64,000 bases of DNA from Mesorhizobium sp. M4B.F.Ca.ET.203.01.1.1 (GTDB taxonomy: Bacteria; Pseudomonadota; Alphaproteobacteria; Rhizobiales; Rhizobiaceae), in assembly GCF_004791025.1 (NCBI RefSeq), contig NZ_SRUO01000001.1, forward strand, positions 124,001 through 188,000. Direction: 5' to 3'. The position numbers were made by a program, and so were the translations under genes. Shown here piece by piece: positions 55,001-63,740 of this stretch. Positions within the stretch are counted from its first letter, which is position 1; the number at the start of each line of letters is the position of its first letter. A model generated the notes under the pieces. It was not told the origin of the DNA. It worked only from the letters and a program-made list of their open reading frames with translations, and did not search any database.

Positions 55001-55738
55001 TCAGTAGGTCACTTCCGAGTTGCCGAGGAATTCGTTCGAAATGCCTCTTGAGCGGTAAAGGTCGATCACCGCGCCGCGATTTTCGGCGTCGATGTCGGAT
55101 TGCTTGCGCGGCCCGAGCAGATCGTTGGGATTGGCCATCTGGGCGGCGAGGTTGTTCTGGTACGAGCAGCCGAAATCGGCGTAGTGCTTGTTTTCCGAAT
55201 TCTGCAGCAGGTCTTCCGGCCAGCGGCCGCATCTGTCCGTCTGCGCCCTCACCGCCACGAAGGCGACGCGCACCGGCGCCGAAGCTTCCGGAACCGCCGA
55301 CTGATACGACGTCATGACGATGCGGCCGCGCTTGACGCCGGAGGCGGCGGCGACCCGCGCGAAATCGCGACCGGCCACCAAGGCCGCCACCTCGTTGGCC
55401 GAGCCTCTCGGGACGGCGATGGTCAGCGACGGGGCCGCACTCTTGTCATAGCCGTCGAGGAAGCCGAGCAGCGTGTCGCGCTGGGCGCCGGTCATGCCGC
55501 GATCGCCGGCGCCGACGGGAAGATCGATCTTCTGGTTCTTTTCCGCGATGACGATCGGATGGGTGGTGCGATAGTCGTCGGGGATGGCGCCGACCGTGAC
55601 GCTGTCGCGTTTCCAACCGGCGCAGCCGGCGAGCGATGCGGCGAGCAGGACGGCCAGGACCGGGGCTACGGAGCGGCGGATCCGCTCGCGACCGGACCTT
55701 GCCGGCGCCGCGGTGGTGTTCGATGTCGACTGAAACAT
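55001..55738 (-). CDS. cpaD: CpaD pilus assembly lipoprotein
   Basis: 245-residue outer-membrane-associated pilus assembly protein. The signal region ends in a lipobox (LLAASLAGCAGWK). The conserved CpaD body shows DDYRTTHPIVIAEKNQKIDLPVG, YQSAVPEASAPVRVAFVAVRAQT and FGCSYQNNLAAQMANPNDLLGPR. The ATG at 55738 has GGGGAAG six bases upstream; a GTG at 55756 overlapping the cpaC stop is an alternative. Confidence 0.93.
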   Translation of the reverse strand: MFQSTSNTTAAPARSGRERIRRSVAPVLAVLLAASLAGCAGWKRDSVTVGAIPDDYRTTHPIVIAEKNQKIDLPVGAGDRGMTGAQRDTLLGFLDGYDKSAAPSLTIAVPRGSANEVAALVAGRDFARVAAASGVKRGRIVMTSYQSAVPEASAPVRVAFVAVRAQTDRCGRWPEDLLQNSENKHYADFGCSYQNNLAAQMANPNDLLGPRKQSDIDAENRGAVIDLYRSRGISNEFLGNSEVTY

Positions 55739-55752
55739 GTCCGCTTCCCCGC

Positions 55753-57282
55753 TCACTTGTAGATGAACCCGACAACGCCGTGATAGCGGCCGGCGGGTCT
55801 GTCGGTCTGCATGGTGCCGTAGACGCGATTGACGCGGCCAAGGAACATGCCTGCGCCGTCGCTCGGGGCGTTGAAGTTGTCGTCCGGCTTGGCAAGTTCG
55901 TTGCGCGCGACCGGCTTGGCCAGATAGGGCGTGATGATGATGACGAGCTCGCTCTCGTTGCGGACGAAGTCGCGGCTGCGGAAGAGCGTGCCGAGCACCG
56001 GGATCTTGGTCAGGCCGGGCAAGCCGTTGACGGCCTGCCTGACGTCGTCGCGGACGAGGCCGGCGATCATCATCGACCCGCCGGACGGCAGTTCCACCGT
56101 CGTATCCGCCAGGCGCTTGCGCAGCGACAGCGCATTCATGCCCTGGCTCCTTCCGCCGGCCGACAGCGACACCGATCCCTCCGTGGTCGGCTCCGATACG
56201 GAGGTCCTGACCTTCAGGCTGATGCGACCGGGCGACAGCACCACCGGCTGGAATTCCAGGCCGATGCCGTATTCGATCTTCTCGATCGAATAGGTTCTGT
56301 TGCCCGTCTGGTTGTCGGTCGAAACGTTGGCGCTGACGCTGTTGACCATGTTGTACTCGCCGCCGACCTTGAAGGTCGCCTTCTCGCCGGATACGGCGGT
56401 CAGCGTCGGCTCGGCCAGGGTCTTCATGACGCCGGCCTGTTCCATGGCGTTGATGTAGGCCTGGATCGCCGAGGTGCCGACGTTGAAGCCCGAGTTCGAG
56501 ATCGGCTTGCCGAGGCCGCTGAACGTATCGCCCAGCGCGCCCCAGGAAATGCCGTTGCTGCCGCCGCTGCCGACCATGTTGACGCCGAGCTGCTTCATCA
56601 CCGAGCGGCTGACCTCCGCCACGGTCACCTTCAGCGTCACCTGGTCGTCGCCGATGATCTGCAGCAGGTTGACGATCTTCGAGACGCGGCGGTCCTGGTC
56701 GGGGTTGTTGATGTCGACGCCGCCATTGGCCGATCCGCCGGCGGCGGTCTGCGAATACTGGCCGGTCGTGGCTTCACCGCCGGACACGAAGATGGTGGCC
56801 AGGTCGACGGCGCGCTTGGCGTCAAGAGGCGTGTCCACGCTTCCCGTCAGAACGACGTTGTCGTTCAGCAGTTCGACCTTGATCTCGGACGTCGGCAGGA
56901 AGCGCTTGAGGTAGTCCTCCAGCCCGGCAACGTCGCGTTCGACCGCCAGATCGAGGCTGACGATCTGCTCGCCATTGGGGCCGAAGACAAAAATGTTGGT
57001 CTCGCCCACGGCCTTGCCGAACAGATAGATGCGCCGCGCGGTGCGGGTGACCGCATCGGCGACCGCGGGATTGGCGACCAGGATGTCATAGGCATCGCTC
57101 GGCAGGTCGATGACCACCGACTTGTTGAGACCGAGCTTGACGCGTTGTGTGGCGGTGGACGCCGACACCTGGGCGTTCCGGTTCGCGGCCTTCGCCTCGA
57201 CCATGCCGGGCGCGTTGGTGCCGAGCAGGAACAGGCCGATCGCCGCTGCCGCCATGAAGGGCAGTTTACCCTTTAGCCTCAT
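55753..57282 (-). CDS. cpaC: CpaC/RcpA outer-membrane secretin
   Basis: 509-residue secretin that forms the outer-membrane pore for Flp pili. After a signal peptide (LPFMAAAAIGLFLLGTNAPGMVEA) come the N-terminal pilus domain (KSVVIDLPSDAYDILVANPAVADAV) and a BON-like part. The secretin domain is marked by VAEVSRSVMKQLGVN and, near the end, AGLVRDDVRQAVNGLPGLTKIPVLGTLFRSRDF. It overlaps cpaB by four bases (ATGA at 57279-57282). Confidence 0.94.
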   Translation of the reverse strand: MRLKGKLPFMAAAAIGLFLLGTNAPGMVEAKAANRNAQVSASTATQRVKLGLNKSVVIDLPSDAYDILVANPAVADAVTRTARRIYLFGKAVGETNIFVFGPNGEQIVSLDLAVERDVAGLEDYLKRFLPTSEIKVELLNDNVVLTGSVDTPLDAKRAVDLATIFVSGGEATTGQYSQTAAGGSANGGVDINNPDQDRRVSKIVNLLQIIGDDQVTLKVTVAEVSRSVMKQLGVNMVGSGGSNGISWGALGDTFSGLGKPISNSGFNVGTSAIQAYINAMEQAGVMKTLAEPTLTAVSGEKATFKVGGEYNMVNSVSANVSTDNQTGNRTYSIEKIEYGIGLEFQPVVLSPGRISLKVRTSVSEPTTEGSVSLSAGGRSQGMNALSLRKRLADTTVELPSGGSMMIAGLVRDDVRQAVNGLPGLTKIPVLGTLFRSRDFVRNESELVIIITPYLAKPVARNELAKPDDNFNAPSDGAGMFLGRVNRVYGTMQTDRPAGRYHGVVGFIYK

Positions 57283-58091
57283 TTCCTTGCTCCCACTTCG
57301 GAAACTTCGCCCGACTTGATCATCCGCACCGTGCCACGCCGGCCGTTGCCGGAAACGAGATAGTCGGCCTCGCCCAGATTCTTTTCGTGAGCGTCCGTGA
57401 TCGGACGCAGCGCCAGGGTCAGGCGATCGGCCATCTGCTGCGCGACCGTGATGATTTCGGCCTGCTGCGGCGACAGCTCAAGCGTGGCGGTCTGACCGAC
57501 CCTGGTCTTCTTGCCTTCCTCATCCTCCTGGATGGTCTGGTCGATCGCCAGGACGCGGATGTTCTTCAGGATGGTCTCGGTGGTGAACCCGCTGCCGCCC
57601 GTTCCGGTGTCGGAACGGCGGGTCATGATCACGTCGACGAAATCATTGGGGAGGATGAAGCCGCCGGCCGATGTGTCGGCCGATATCGCGGTGGCGACGG
57701 CGCGCATGCCGCTGGGCAGGATCGACGACATGAAGCTCTGGCCCTCGCCGATCAGCTTGGAGCGCCTGAGCGGCTCGCCCGTGTACATCGCCACGCGGGC
57801 AACGGAGCCCTTCAGCTTGTCCACGGCATCGGGCTCCGCGGCGCGGGTGATGAAATTCGCGTTGATGCCGTCGGCCGGCCACGACTCCCAGCTGATGTTG
57901 TTCTCCAGCGGGCTGCCCATGGCGACATCGCCGGACAGAACGAGCACGTCCTGCAGCGCTATGGCCGGCGCCTGGGGGCTATCGACGACGACCCGGGGCG
58001 GCGGAACCGCCACCATGTTCTTCGCGACATAACCCGCGCCGCCCGCCGCGGCCACCGCCACGCTCAGTATTATAAGTCGGGATGCTGGCAT
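57279..58091 (-). CDS. cpaB: CpaB/RcpC pilus assembly protein
   Basis: 270-residue periplasmic protein with an N-terminal membrane anchor (SRLIILSVAVAAAGGAGYVAKNM) and a SAF-type domain (VLVLSGDVAMGSPLENNISWESWP) followed by the RcpC/CpaB C-domain (GFILPNDFVDVIMTRRSD, TATLELSPQQAEIITVAQQ). It helps the secretin assemble. MPASRLI at 58091 was chosen over an upstream start that adds ten poorly matching residues. Confidence 0.92.
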   Translation of the reverse strand: MPASRLIILSVAVAAAGGAGYVAKNMVAVPPPRVVVDSPQAPAIALQDVLVLSGDVAMGSPLENNISWESWPADGINANFITRAAEPDAVDKLKGSVARVAMYTGEPLRRSKLIGEGQSFMSSILPSGMRAVATAISADTSAGGFILPNDFVDVIMTRRSDTGTGGSGFTTETILKNIRVLAIDQTIQEDEEGKKTRVGQTATLELSPQQAEIITVAQQMADRLTLALRPITDAHEKNLGEADYLVSGNGRRGTVRMIKSGEVSEVGARK

Positions 58092-58163
58092 CTGTCCGAA
58101 CCCTCGCCTATGGCAAACCACCTAGCCAAGGCGGACTTTGCAGCCGCAATCGTCAAAACAAGG

Positions 58164-58202
58164 TTAATGCAATGCTTACGATCGTGATTAATTTAAGGTT
58201 TA
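58164..58202. promoter_or_regulatory. AT-rich CtrA-like sites upstream of cpaB
   Basis: TTAA (58188-58191), seven bases, TTTA (58199-58202) is one base off the CtrA consensus, and TTAA (58164-58167), seven bases, CTTA (58175-58178) lies next to it. They sit 73 to 111 bp upstream of cpaB in an unusually AT-rich patch. CtrA controls pilus genes in Caulobacter; binding here is a guess. Confidence 0.35.
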
Positions 58203-58235
58203 CATAAATTAGAACGAACCCCCCTCCGGGATGCG

Positions 58236-58256
58236 AAAAGGGCGGCCAAGCCGCCC
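58236..58256 (-). terminator. terminator after cpaA
   Basis: GGGCGGC and GCCGCCC around a short loop; on the minus strand the hairpin is followed by TTTTCGC. It lies 42 bp past the cpaA stop and upstream of the cpaB promoter region, so cpaA and the cpaB-tadC genes are probably separate transcripts. Confidence 0.65.
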
Positions 58257-58297
58257 AGTCCAAAATCGGATAACTCGTACGCGCGATGGCAGGGCGG

Positions 58298-58816
58298 CTA
58301 GGCGGCCAGCCTTTCCAGCGCCCATACCATCAGCGGAGAATCCGGAAAAACGATCAGACCGCCGATGCCGAGCGCGATGCCGTAGGGAACGCCGGTCGTC
58401 TGGTCGGCGAAATGGCGCAGGAAGGGATTGTGCCCGGTAAAGTCCGCCAGTGCCGATTTCCGGTAAGCAAGGATGGCGACCGTCAGCAGCCCGCCGATGA
58501 AGGTCGAGATCACCAGATATTCGACAAGATGGATGTTGAAGCCCATCCACAGCGCGGTGGCGGCAAGCAACTTGGCATCGCCGCCGCCCATGCCGCCGAG
58601 CGCGAACAGGCCAAAGGTCACGGCCAGCACCAGGAAGCCCGCCGCGAAATGCCAGCCATAGGCGGCCCAATCCATCCCCGTCAGCGGCGCCACCAAGGCA
58701 AAGACCACCACCAGCAGCACCGACACGCGATTGGCGATCGTCATCGACAGCATGTCGGAGATCGCGGCAAACAGCATGCAGAACGGAAAGACGACGAAGA
58801 TGAGGGCTTCAAGCAT
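58298..58816 (-). CDS. cpaA: CpaA prepilin peptidase
   Basis: 172-residue membrane aspartic peptidase that cleaves the Flp prepilin. Four to five hydrophobic segments; the two catalytic aspartates sit in AAISDMLSMTIANR and GMGGGDAKLLAATALW. It is short because it lacks the N-methylase domain of PilD. It lies downstream of flp on the same strand with a terminator between. Confidence 0.92.
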   Translation of the reverse strand: MLEALIFVVFPFCMLFAAISDMLSMTIANRVSVLLVVVFALVAPLTGMDWAAYGWHFAAGFLVLAVTFGLFALGGMGGGDAKLLAATALWMGFNIHLVEYLVISTFIGGLLTVAILAYRKSALADFTGHNPFLRHFADQTTGVPYGIALGIGGLIVFPDSPLMVWALERLAA

Positions 58817-58927
58817 GGGCGCGGTGCCTGCGGTCGAGTTCTAGCCGGTACAGCCTAGGCATGTTCGATTAACGATTGATGAGGCCGGCCAGTCAAAATC
58901 GCCCGCCTCGATGAAAACGCGAATGAC

Positions 58928-58958
58928 GAAAAAAGGGCCGCCAGACGAGGCGGCCCTT
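58928..58958 (-). terminator. intrinsic terminator after flp
   Basis: AAAGGGCCGCC (58931-58941) and GGCGGCCCTTT (58948-58958) make an 11-bp stem with a 6-nt loop; on the minus strand it is followed by a T-run (TTTTTTCG). It lies 31 bp past the flp stop and separates an abundant pilin message from cpaA. Confidence 0.85.
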
Positions 58959-58988
58959 TCGCTTGAAGAAGCTAATTCGCTTCAGGTA

Positions 58989-59159
58989 TCAGGAACCTTC
59001 AACCTTGTTGGCGATGGCGTCGAACTTGTTGTTCAGCGCATTGCCGAGGGCGCCGGCGCCGACCATGATGGCGAGCGCGATGAGAGCGGCGATCAAGCCA
59101 TATTCGATGGCGGTCGCACCGGACTCGTTCTTCACAAAACGTGCAATGAGGTTAGACAT
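58989..59159 (-). CDS. flp: Flp/Fap pilin
   Basis: Type IVb major pilin precursor, 56 residues. The N-terminus is MSNLIARFVKNESG, the cleavage site is after Gly14, and the mature part begins ATAIEYGLIAALIALAIM: Glu and Tyr at mature positions 5 and 6 match the Flp motif, followed by one hydrophobic helix. AGGAG stands eight bases before the ATG. It is too short for most gene finders. It is followed by a strong terminator and then cpaA, its peptidase. Confidence 0.95.
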   Translation of the reverse strand: MSNLIARFVKNESGATAIEYGLIAALIALAIMVGAGALGNALNNKFDAIANKVEGS

Positions 59160-59306
59160 TCGAGAGCTCCTACTCCACGTGTTACAGCACTTCCGTCAAC
59201 TTCTCTTGCCGGTTGATCGGATGCTGCCAATCTAGGGAGAAGGCCTTTCGATCGGCTTAATAAACAGCCTTACCGATTCCTTTCCGGTCTCGAACCCGTT
59301 GCTTGG

Positions 59307-59321
59307 TTAATCGTCAGCTAA
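59307..59321. promoter_or_regulatory. candidate CtrA site upstream of flp
   Basis: TTAA, seven bases, CTAA at 59307-59321, one base off TTAA-N7-TTAA, 148 bp upstream of the flp start in the 357-bp gap shared with the divergent pilus genes. The rest of the gap shows no gene. CtrA activates pilA in Caulobacter, which makes this a reasonable but weak candidate. Confidence 0.35.
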
Positions 59322-59516
59322 AGTACCGGCGAGCCGCCTCGCCGCCCGCAAAGCAGCGGCAGAGGCGGATTCCCGGCGACTGTCGCAGGGAGGGCCATCG
59401 CCCGCCGCGGCAGGCAGTCGAACGCCGGCCTTAATCGTGCTGAGCAGGGGCTTAACCGTTGGTTCACCAATCTCGTTCATGTTCCGTTGAACAGTTTGCC
59501 GCCTTGGAGCGTCCAG

Positions 59517-59939
59517 ATGACCGGGTTGAGATCGTCGTTTCCAGTTGCCGTGCTTGTCGCCGCCGCTGCCTTCGTCCTGCCGGCCAAGGCTGGGCCCGGC
59601 ATCGAAGTCACCATGAACCAGGCCAAGATCGTCAAGCTGTCCCGTTCGGCCGACACCATCGTCATCGGCAATCCGGCGATTGCAGACGCCTCCGTGCAGG
59701 ATGCCTCGACCATCGTGCTGACCGGCAAGGGATTCGGCGTCACCAATCTGGTCGTCCTCGACCAGGACGGCAGCCCGATCATCGACGAACAGGTCACCGT
59801 CGTGCGGCAGGATGCATCCTCGGTCAGAATCTACAGGCGCTCCGAAATCCAGACCATGTCCTGCACCCCGTATTGCGAAAGCTCCTACAAGAGCGACAGC
59901 GAGAAGGCCTCGGAAGCCGAGATGAGCGCCGGCCACTGA
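59517..59939 (+). CDS. stand-alone pilus assembly N-domain protein
   Basis: 140-residue exported protein with a signal peptide (SSFPVAVLVAAAAFVLPAKAG) and the domain found at the N-terminus of CpaC-type secretins (VTMNQAKIVKLSRSADTIVIGNPAIADASVQDASTIVLTGKGFGVTNLVV). It lacks the secretin domain. GGAG precedes the ATG. It is the first gene of the plus-strand arm of the pilus locus, divergent from flp. It may help build or plug the secretin; the role is unproven. Confidence 0.85.
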   Translation: MTGLRSSFPVAVLVAAAAFVLPAKAGPGIEVTMNQAKIVKLSRSADTIVIGNPAIADASVQDASTIVLTGKGFGVTNLVVLDQDGSPIIDEQVTVVRQDASSVRIYRRSEIQTMSCTPYCESSYKSDSEKASEAEMSAGH

Positions 59940-60077
59940 GCTGCCGGCCTATTTTGGCGACTACGGTTAGCGGCCGGCTAACGGCGCTTCGACGAATTTA
60001 ACGGTCATCCAAACCGGGCTTCAATGGGTTTTCGTTAATGTCCCGGCCGACATCACAAGGATCGGCAGGGAGTGGGC

Positions 60078-60668
60078 ATGAACAGGAAGCGAGCGCCCGA
60101 GGACGACAATCGCGGCAACGGGTGGACACGGCTCCGCGCCCGCTTTCTTGGTGATCGGCGCGGCAGCACGGCGATGGAATTCGCGATGCTTGCCTTGCCT
60201 TTCGCCCTCCTCGTCTTCGCCATCCTCGAAAGCTGCATTTCATTTGCCGGCCAGGAAGTGATGGCCAACATCACCGACGACATCGCCCGCAAGTTGCGCA
60301 CCGGCCAGCTGAGGCCGGCCGACGTGAGCGGCACCAAGTTGCAGGACATGATCTGCGCCAAGCTGGAAATCATTGTCGCCAACAAGTGCCCGGGACTATC
60401 CGTGGACTTGCGCGAATATGCGACCTTCGCGGACGCCGCCACGGCGAGCTACAAGATCGTGAACAACCAGATCGTGCTGACTCAAGGCGCGAACTCGACG
60501 GCTTTCGGCGTATCGCCCGGGCTGGCGGAAACGAAGAACATGTTGCGCGTCTTCTACAAATGGCCGGTCATGACCGACTTCATGTCCAAGTCGATGACCA
60601 ATATGACCGACGGCACCGCGCTGCACTTCGCGTCCGTGACGTGGCAGAACGAGCCGTTCGACAACTGA
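60078..60668 (+). CDS. tadE: TadE-like minor pilin
   Basis: 196-residue TadE-family pseudopilin. A basic leader ends RRGSTAMEF with Glu and Phe at positions 5 and 6 after the Gly, the prepilin peptidase motif, followed by a hydrophobic helix (AMLALPFALLVFAILES). The C-terminal domain is periplasmic. Cleavage by CpaA is expected. It may form a minor part of the pilus. A GTG two codons upstream is an alternative start. It lies 138 bp after the N-domain gene. Confidence 0.9.
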   Translation: MNRKRAPEDDNRGNGWTRLRARFLGDRRGSTAMEFAMLALPFALLVFAILESCISFAGQEVMANITDDIARKLRTGQLRPADVSGTKLQDMICAKLEIIVANKCPGLSVDLREYATFADAATASYKIVNNQIVLTQGANSTAFGVSPGLAETKNMLRVFYKWPVMTDFMSKSMTNMTDGTALHFASVTWQNEPFDN

Positions 60669-60705
60669 GATTGCGGGCATGCTTCGGCAAAACGGGGGTA
60701 AGGGC

Positions 60706-61326
60706 ATGTATCGTGCGGGGGCACATCGGGGAATTTTGGCGGTCTGGACACGAGCGGTGCGGTTTGGCGCCGATCGCCGCGGCATCGCGGCGATCGAGTT
60801 TGCCTTCATCGTGCCGCTGCTGCTCGTCATGTATTTCGTGACCATGGAGGCCTCGCAGGCCATCGAGACCAGCAAGAAGGTCAGCCGCATCGGCAGCATG
60901 GTGGCGGACCTCGTCACCCAGCAGAACACCATCACCAAGGCCGATCTCGATGCGATCATGAAGATCGGCAACTCGACCCTGAAGCCCTACAACCGGTCGG
61001 ATCCCAAGATCGTCATCACGGCGATAGAGGTCACCACCGATACGACGCCTAAGGTGCAGGTCGTCTGGTCGCGCAAGCTGCTCAACGGGGCCACCAGCCC
61101 CGATGCCGCGAAGACCAGCACCACCACGATTCCCACCGCGCTCAATGTCAAGGGCACCTTCCTCATCCGCGTCGAGAGCGACCTCGCCTATGAGCCGATC
61201 ATCACCTGGGCGGCGGACAGCAAAGAGCGGCTTGGGCTGACCTCGGCTTTCAGCCACATTTCGATGAGCGAGACCTACTATCTGCGGCCGCGCCGGAGCA
61301 CGACGATCCCTTGCGGCGACTGCTGA
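60706..61326 (+). CDS. second TadE/TadF-like minor pilin
   Basis: 206-residue TadE-type pseudopilin with the site DRRGIAAIEF followed by a hydrophobic helix (AFIVPLLLVMYFVTMEAS). The body is Thr-rich and ends in CGDC, a possible disulfide. It follows the first TadE gene by about 38 bp. A longer start at 60679 is possible, but a GGGGG-rich ribosome site favours 60706. Together with the first it probably makes a minor pilin pair. Confidence 0.88.
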   Translation: MYRAGAHRGILAVWTRAVRFGADRRGIAAIEFAFIVPLLLVMYFVTMEASQAIETSKKVSRIGSMVADLVTQQNTITKADLDAIMKIGNSTLKPYNRSDPKIVITAIEVTTDTTPKVQVVWSRKLLNGATSPDAAKTSTTTIPTALNVKGTFLIRVESDLAYEPIITWAADSKERLGLTSAFSHISMSETYYLRPRRSTTIPCGDC

Positions 61327-61353
61327 GAATTGCACGGCGCCGCTTCGCCGGGA

Positions 61354-62355
61354 TTATTGCCCGCCCTCTTTGCCCGACACCATGCGCACGATCGCAGCCG
61401 CCATCGCATAGTCCTTTTGCGAGGAGACGGTGAAGCCGCCCGAATGCGTCGTCTCCAGAAGATCGTAGACATCGGGCGTCATCGACTTCAGGTTGGTGAG
61501 AAACACGGTGAGCCGGCGCTTGGCCTCGGGATCGAGATCGCTGCGCACGGCATGCGGGCCGTATCTGAGCAGGCCTGACGTCCACACGATCCGCAGCGCC
61601 GCCTTCGAAACACCCGCCGCCTCAAGCCGCGCCATCGTGCCGTTCGGATCGGCCGAGTGATCGCCCGCGCCGGCCGGCTGGCCTGCCGGAAGGGCCGGCG
61701 GACTGTCGGCCGCGGCCGGATTGCCGTCCGCCAGCGCCGCTTCCCAGCCGAACAAAGCATCGGCCTCCCCGTCGACCAGCATTGCCTCGGCGGCTGCGGC
61801 CGTGCCGGCATGCACGAGATAGGGTGAATCCTCGCTGATCCCGACGCCTGCCGCCGTCAGGCCGGCGAGCGGCAAAAGCGAGCCGCCGACGCTGTCGGCA
61901 GGCGCCATGGCGATGCGATGGCCCGGCATGGCCGCGAGATCCGACACCTTGCCGTCGCGCGTCACAAGGAGCGAGCGGATGCCGGCGGCGCCATCGGTAT
62001 CGACCGGCGCCACCAGCGGCTCGACGCAGCCGCAGCGCTCGGACGCGGTCGCATAGGCGACGGCTGAATAGACGGCATACTGAATCCGTCCCTCCACCTG
62101 CGCCTCGATCAGCGCCCGGTAGTCGCGGGCGACGACAAACTCGACCTTCATGCCGAGTGCCTTGGTGTAGGCGTCGGTGAGCAGCGCCAGGCCCGGAACG
62201 GTGTTGCCGGCTCCAGGTTCGGCGACGATTCCGACGCGGAATGTGCCGATGTCGTCGCGCCAGTCGGCGCTGGCCGTATCCGGCCAGGACGCGGCCAGCA
62301 ATGCCAAAGCAGCCATGCAGGCAGGCCTTGCCGAAAATCCGCCGCGCCTTCCCAT
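61354..62355 (-). CDS. PhnD-like phosphate/phosphonate binding protein (orphan)
   Basis: 333-residue periplasmic binding protein of the PhnD/phosphate-phosphite-phosphonate type. The signal peptide is [22 protein letters not shown]. The body shows [63 protein letters not shown] (split over the domain), and [10 protein letters not shown]. No permease or ATPase gene adjoins. It converges on mutM/deoB's neighbour strand and opens divergently from deoB (135 bp between starts). The ligand cannot be determined. Confidence 0.82.
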   Translation of the reverse strand: MGRRGGFSARPACMAALALLAASWPDTASADWRDDIGTFRVGIVAEPGAGNTVPGLALLTDAYTKALGMKVEFVVARDYRALIEAQVEGRIQYAVYSAVAYATASERCGCVEPLVAPVDTDGAAGIRSLLVTRDGKVSDLAAMPGHRIAMAPADSVGGSLLPLAGLTAAGVGISEDSPYLVHAGTAAAAEAMLVDGEADALFGWEAALADGNPAAADSPPALPAGQPAGAGDHSADPNGTMARLEAAGVSKAALRIVWTSGLLRYGPHAVRSDLDPEAKRRLTVFLTNLKSMTPDVYDLLETTHSGGFTVSSQKDYAMAAAIVRMVSGKEGGQ

Positions 62356-62489
62356 CCCTGCCCCGCCCGTACCGGCATCCCGTCTCGCCCGACTATCGCG
62401 CCGAGCGGTTGCCGTTTGGTTTCCGAATTGCCAATGGCGATGCGGAACCCTATGTCTGGAGCCGCAGACAGGCAACAATGATCCCTTTG

Positions 62490-63740
62490 ATGGCGCGCGC
62501 TTTCCTCTTTGTCCTCGACTCGTTCGGCATCGGCGGCGCCGCCGATGCCGAACGCTATGGCGATGCCGGCGCCGACACGTTCGGTCACATCGCGCTCGCC
62601 TGCGCCGAGGGGCGCGCGGATCGCGAGGGCCTGCGCAAGGGACCGCTCGCCGTGCCCAACATGGTCTCGCTTGGGCTGGCGGGCGCGGCGGAAACCGCGA
62701 CGGGGTTCCGCTTCGGCAATGGCGGCACGGCGCCGATCGCGGCGGCTTTCCATGGCGCGGCGCAAGAAGTGTCGAGCGGCAAGGACACACCGTCCGGCCA
62801 CTGGGAGATAGCCGGCCTGCCGGTGCGTTTCGACTGGGGTTATTTTCCGCAGACGGTGCCCGCCTTTCCGGCCGAACTGACCGAGGCGATGATCAGCGAG
62901 GGAAAGGTGCCCGGCATTCTGGGCGATTGCCACGCGGGAGGAATCGAGATCATCGAGCGGTTCGGCGAGGAGCATATCCGGACCGGCAAGCCGATCTGCT
63001 ACACCTCGGTCGATTCCGTGCTGCAGATCGCCGCCCACGAAACGCATTTCGGCCTCGAACGGCTCTACGAATTCTGCAAGACGGTGCGCAGGCTGGCCGA
63101 TCCGCTGAACATCGGCCGGGTGATCGCGCGGCCTTTTGTCGGGGAAACCGTCGCCACCTTCGAACGGACATATAACCGCCGCGACTATGCCGTGCCGCCA
63201 CCCGAACCGACGCTGCTAGACCGGCTGACGGGGCGCGGCAGCAAGGTCATCGCGGTCGGCAAGATCGGTGACATCTTCGCGCATCGCGGCATCTCGGAGG
63301 TGCGCAAGGCCGCCGGCAACATGGCGATGTTCGACAAGGCGCTCGGCGCGATGGACGATGCCGACGACGGCGACCTGGTGTTCGCCAATTTCGTCGATTT
63401 CGACACCGAGTTCGGCCACCGGCGCGATGTCGCCGGCTATGCCGCGGCGCTGGAGGCGTTCGACCGGCGCCTGCCCGAAGCGCTGGCGAAACTGCGACAG
63501 GGCGACCTGCTCATCCTCACCGCCGACCATGGCAACGATCCGACCTGGCGCGGCACCGACCATACGCGCGAACGCATCCCGGTGATCGGCACCGGACCGG
63601 GGCTGGCAGGCGGCGACATCGGCCTCAGGCCGACCTTCGCCGATATCGGCGACACCGTCGCCGAGCATCTCGGGCTGGCGCCCGGCCGTCACGGCACCTC
63701 CTTCAACAAGGCGATCGGCGGTCATGCCCGAACTGCCTGA
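62490..63740 (+). CDS. deoB: phosphopentomutase
   Basis: Interconverts ribose-1- and ribose-5-phosphate (and deoxyribose forms) in nucleoside salvage. The 416-residue alkaline-phosphatase-superfamily enzyme opens [17 protein letters not shown] with the metal Asp and has [42 protein letters not shown] and [19 protein letters not shown], the metal and catalytic regions. A start four codons upstream is possible. Its 3' end overlaps the next gene by 17 bp. Confidence 0.95.
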   Translation: MARAFLFVLDSFGIGGAADAERYGDAGADTFGHIALACAEGRADREGLRKGPLAVPNMVSLGLAGAAETATGFRFGNGGTAPIAAAFHGAAQEVSSGKDTPSGHWEIAGLPVRFDWGYFPQTVPAFPAELTEAMISEGKVPGILGDCHAGGIEIIERFGEEHIRTGKPICYTSVDSVLQIAAHETHFGLERLYEFCKTVRRLADPLNIGRVIARPFVGETVATFERTYNRRDYAVPPPEPTLLDRLTGRGSKVIAVGKIGDIFAHRGISEVRKAAGNMAMFDKALGAMDDADDGDLVFANFVDFDTEFGHRRDVAGYAAALEAFDRRLPEALAKLRQGDLLILTADHGNDPTWRGTDHTRERIPVIGTGPGLAGGDIGLRPTFADIGDTVAEHLGLAPGRHGTSFNKAIGGHARTA

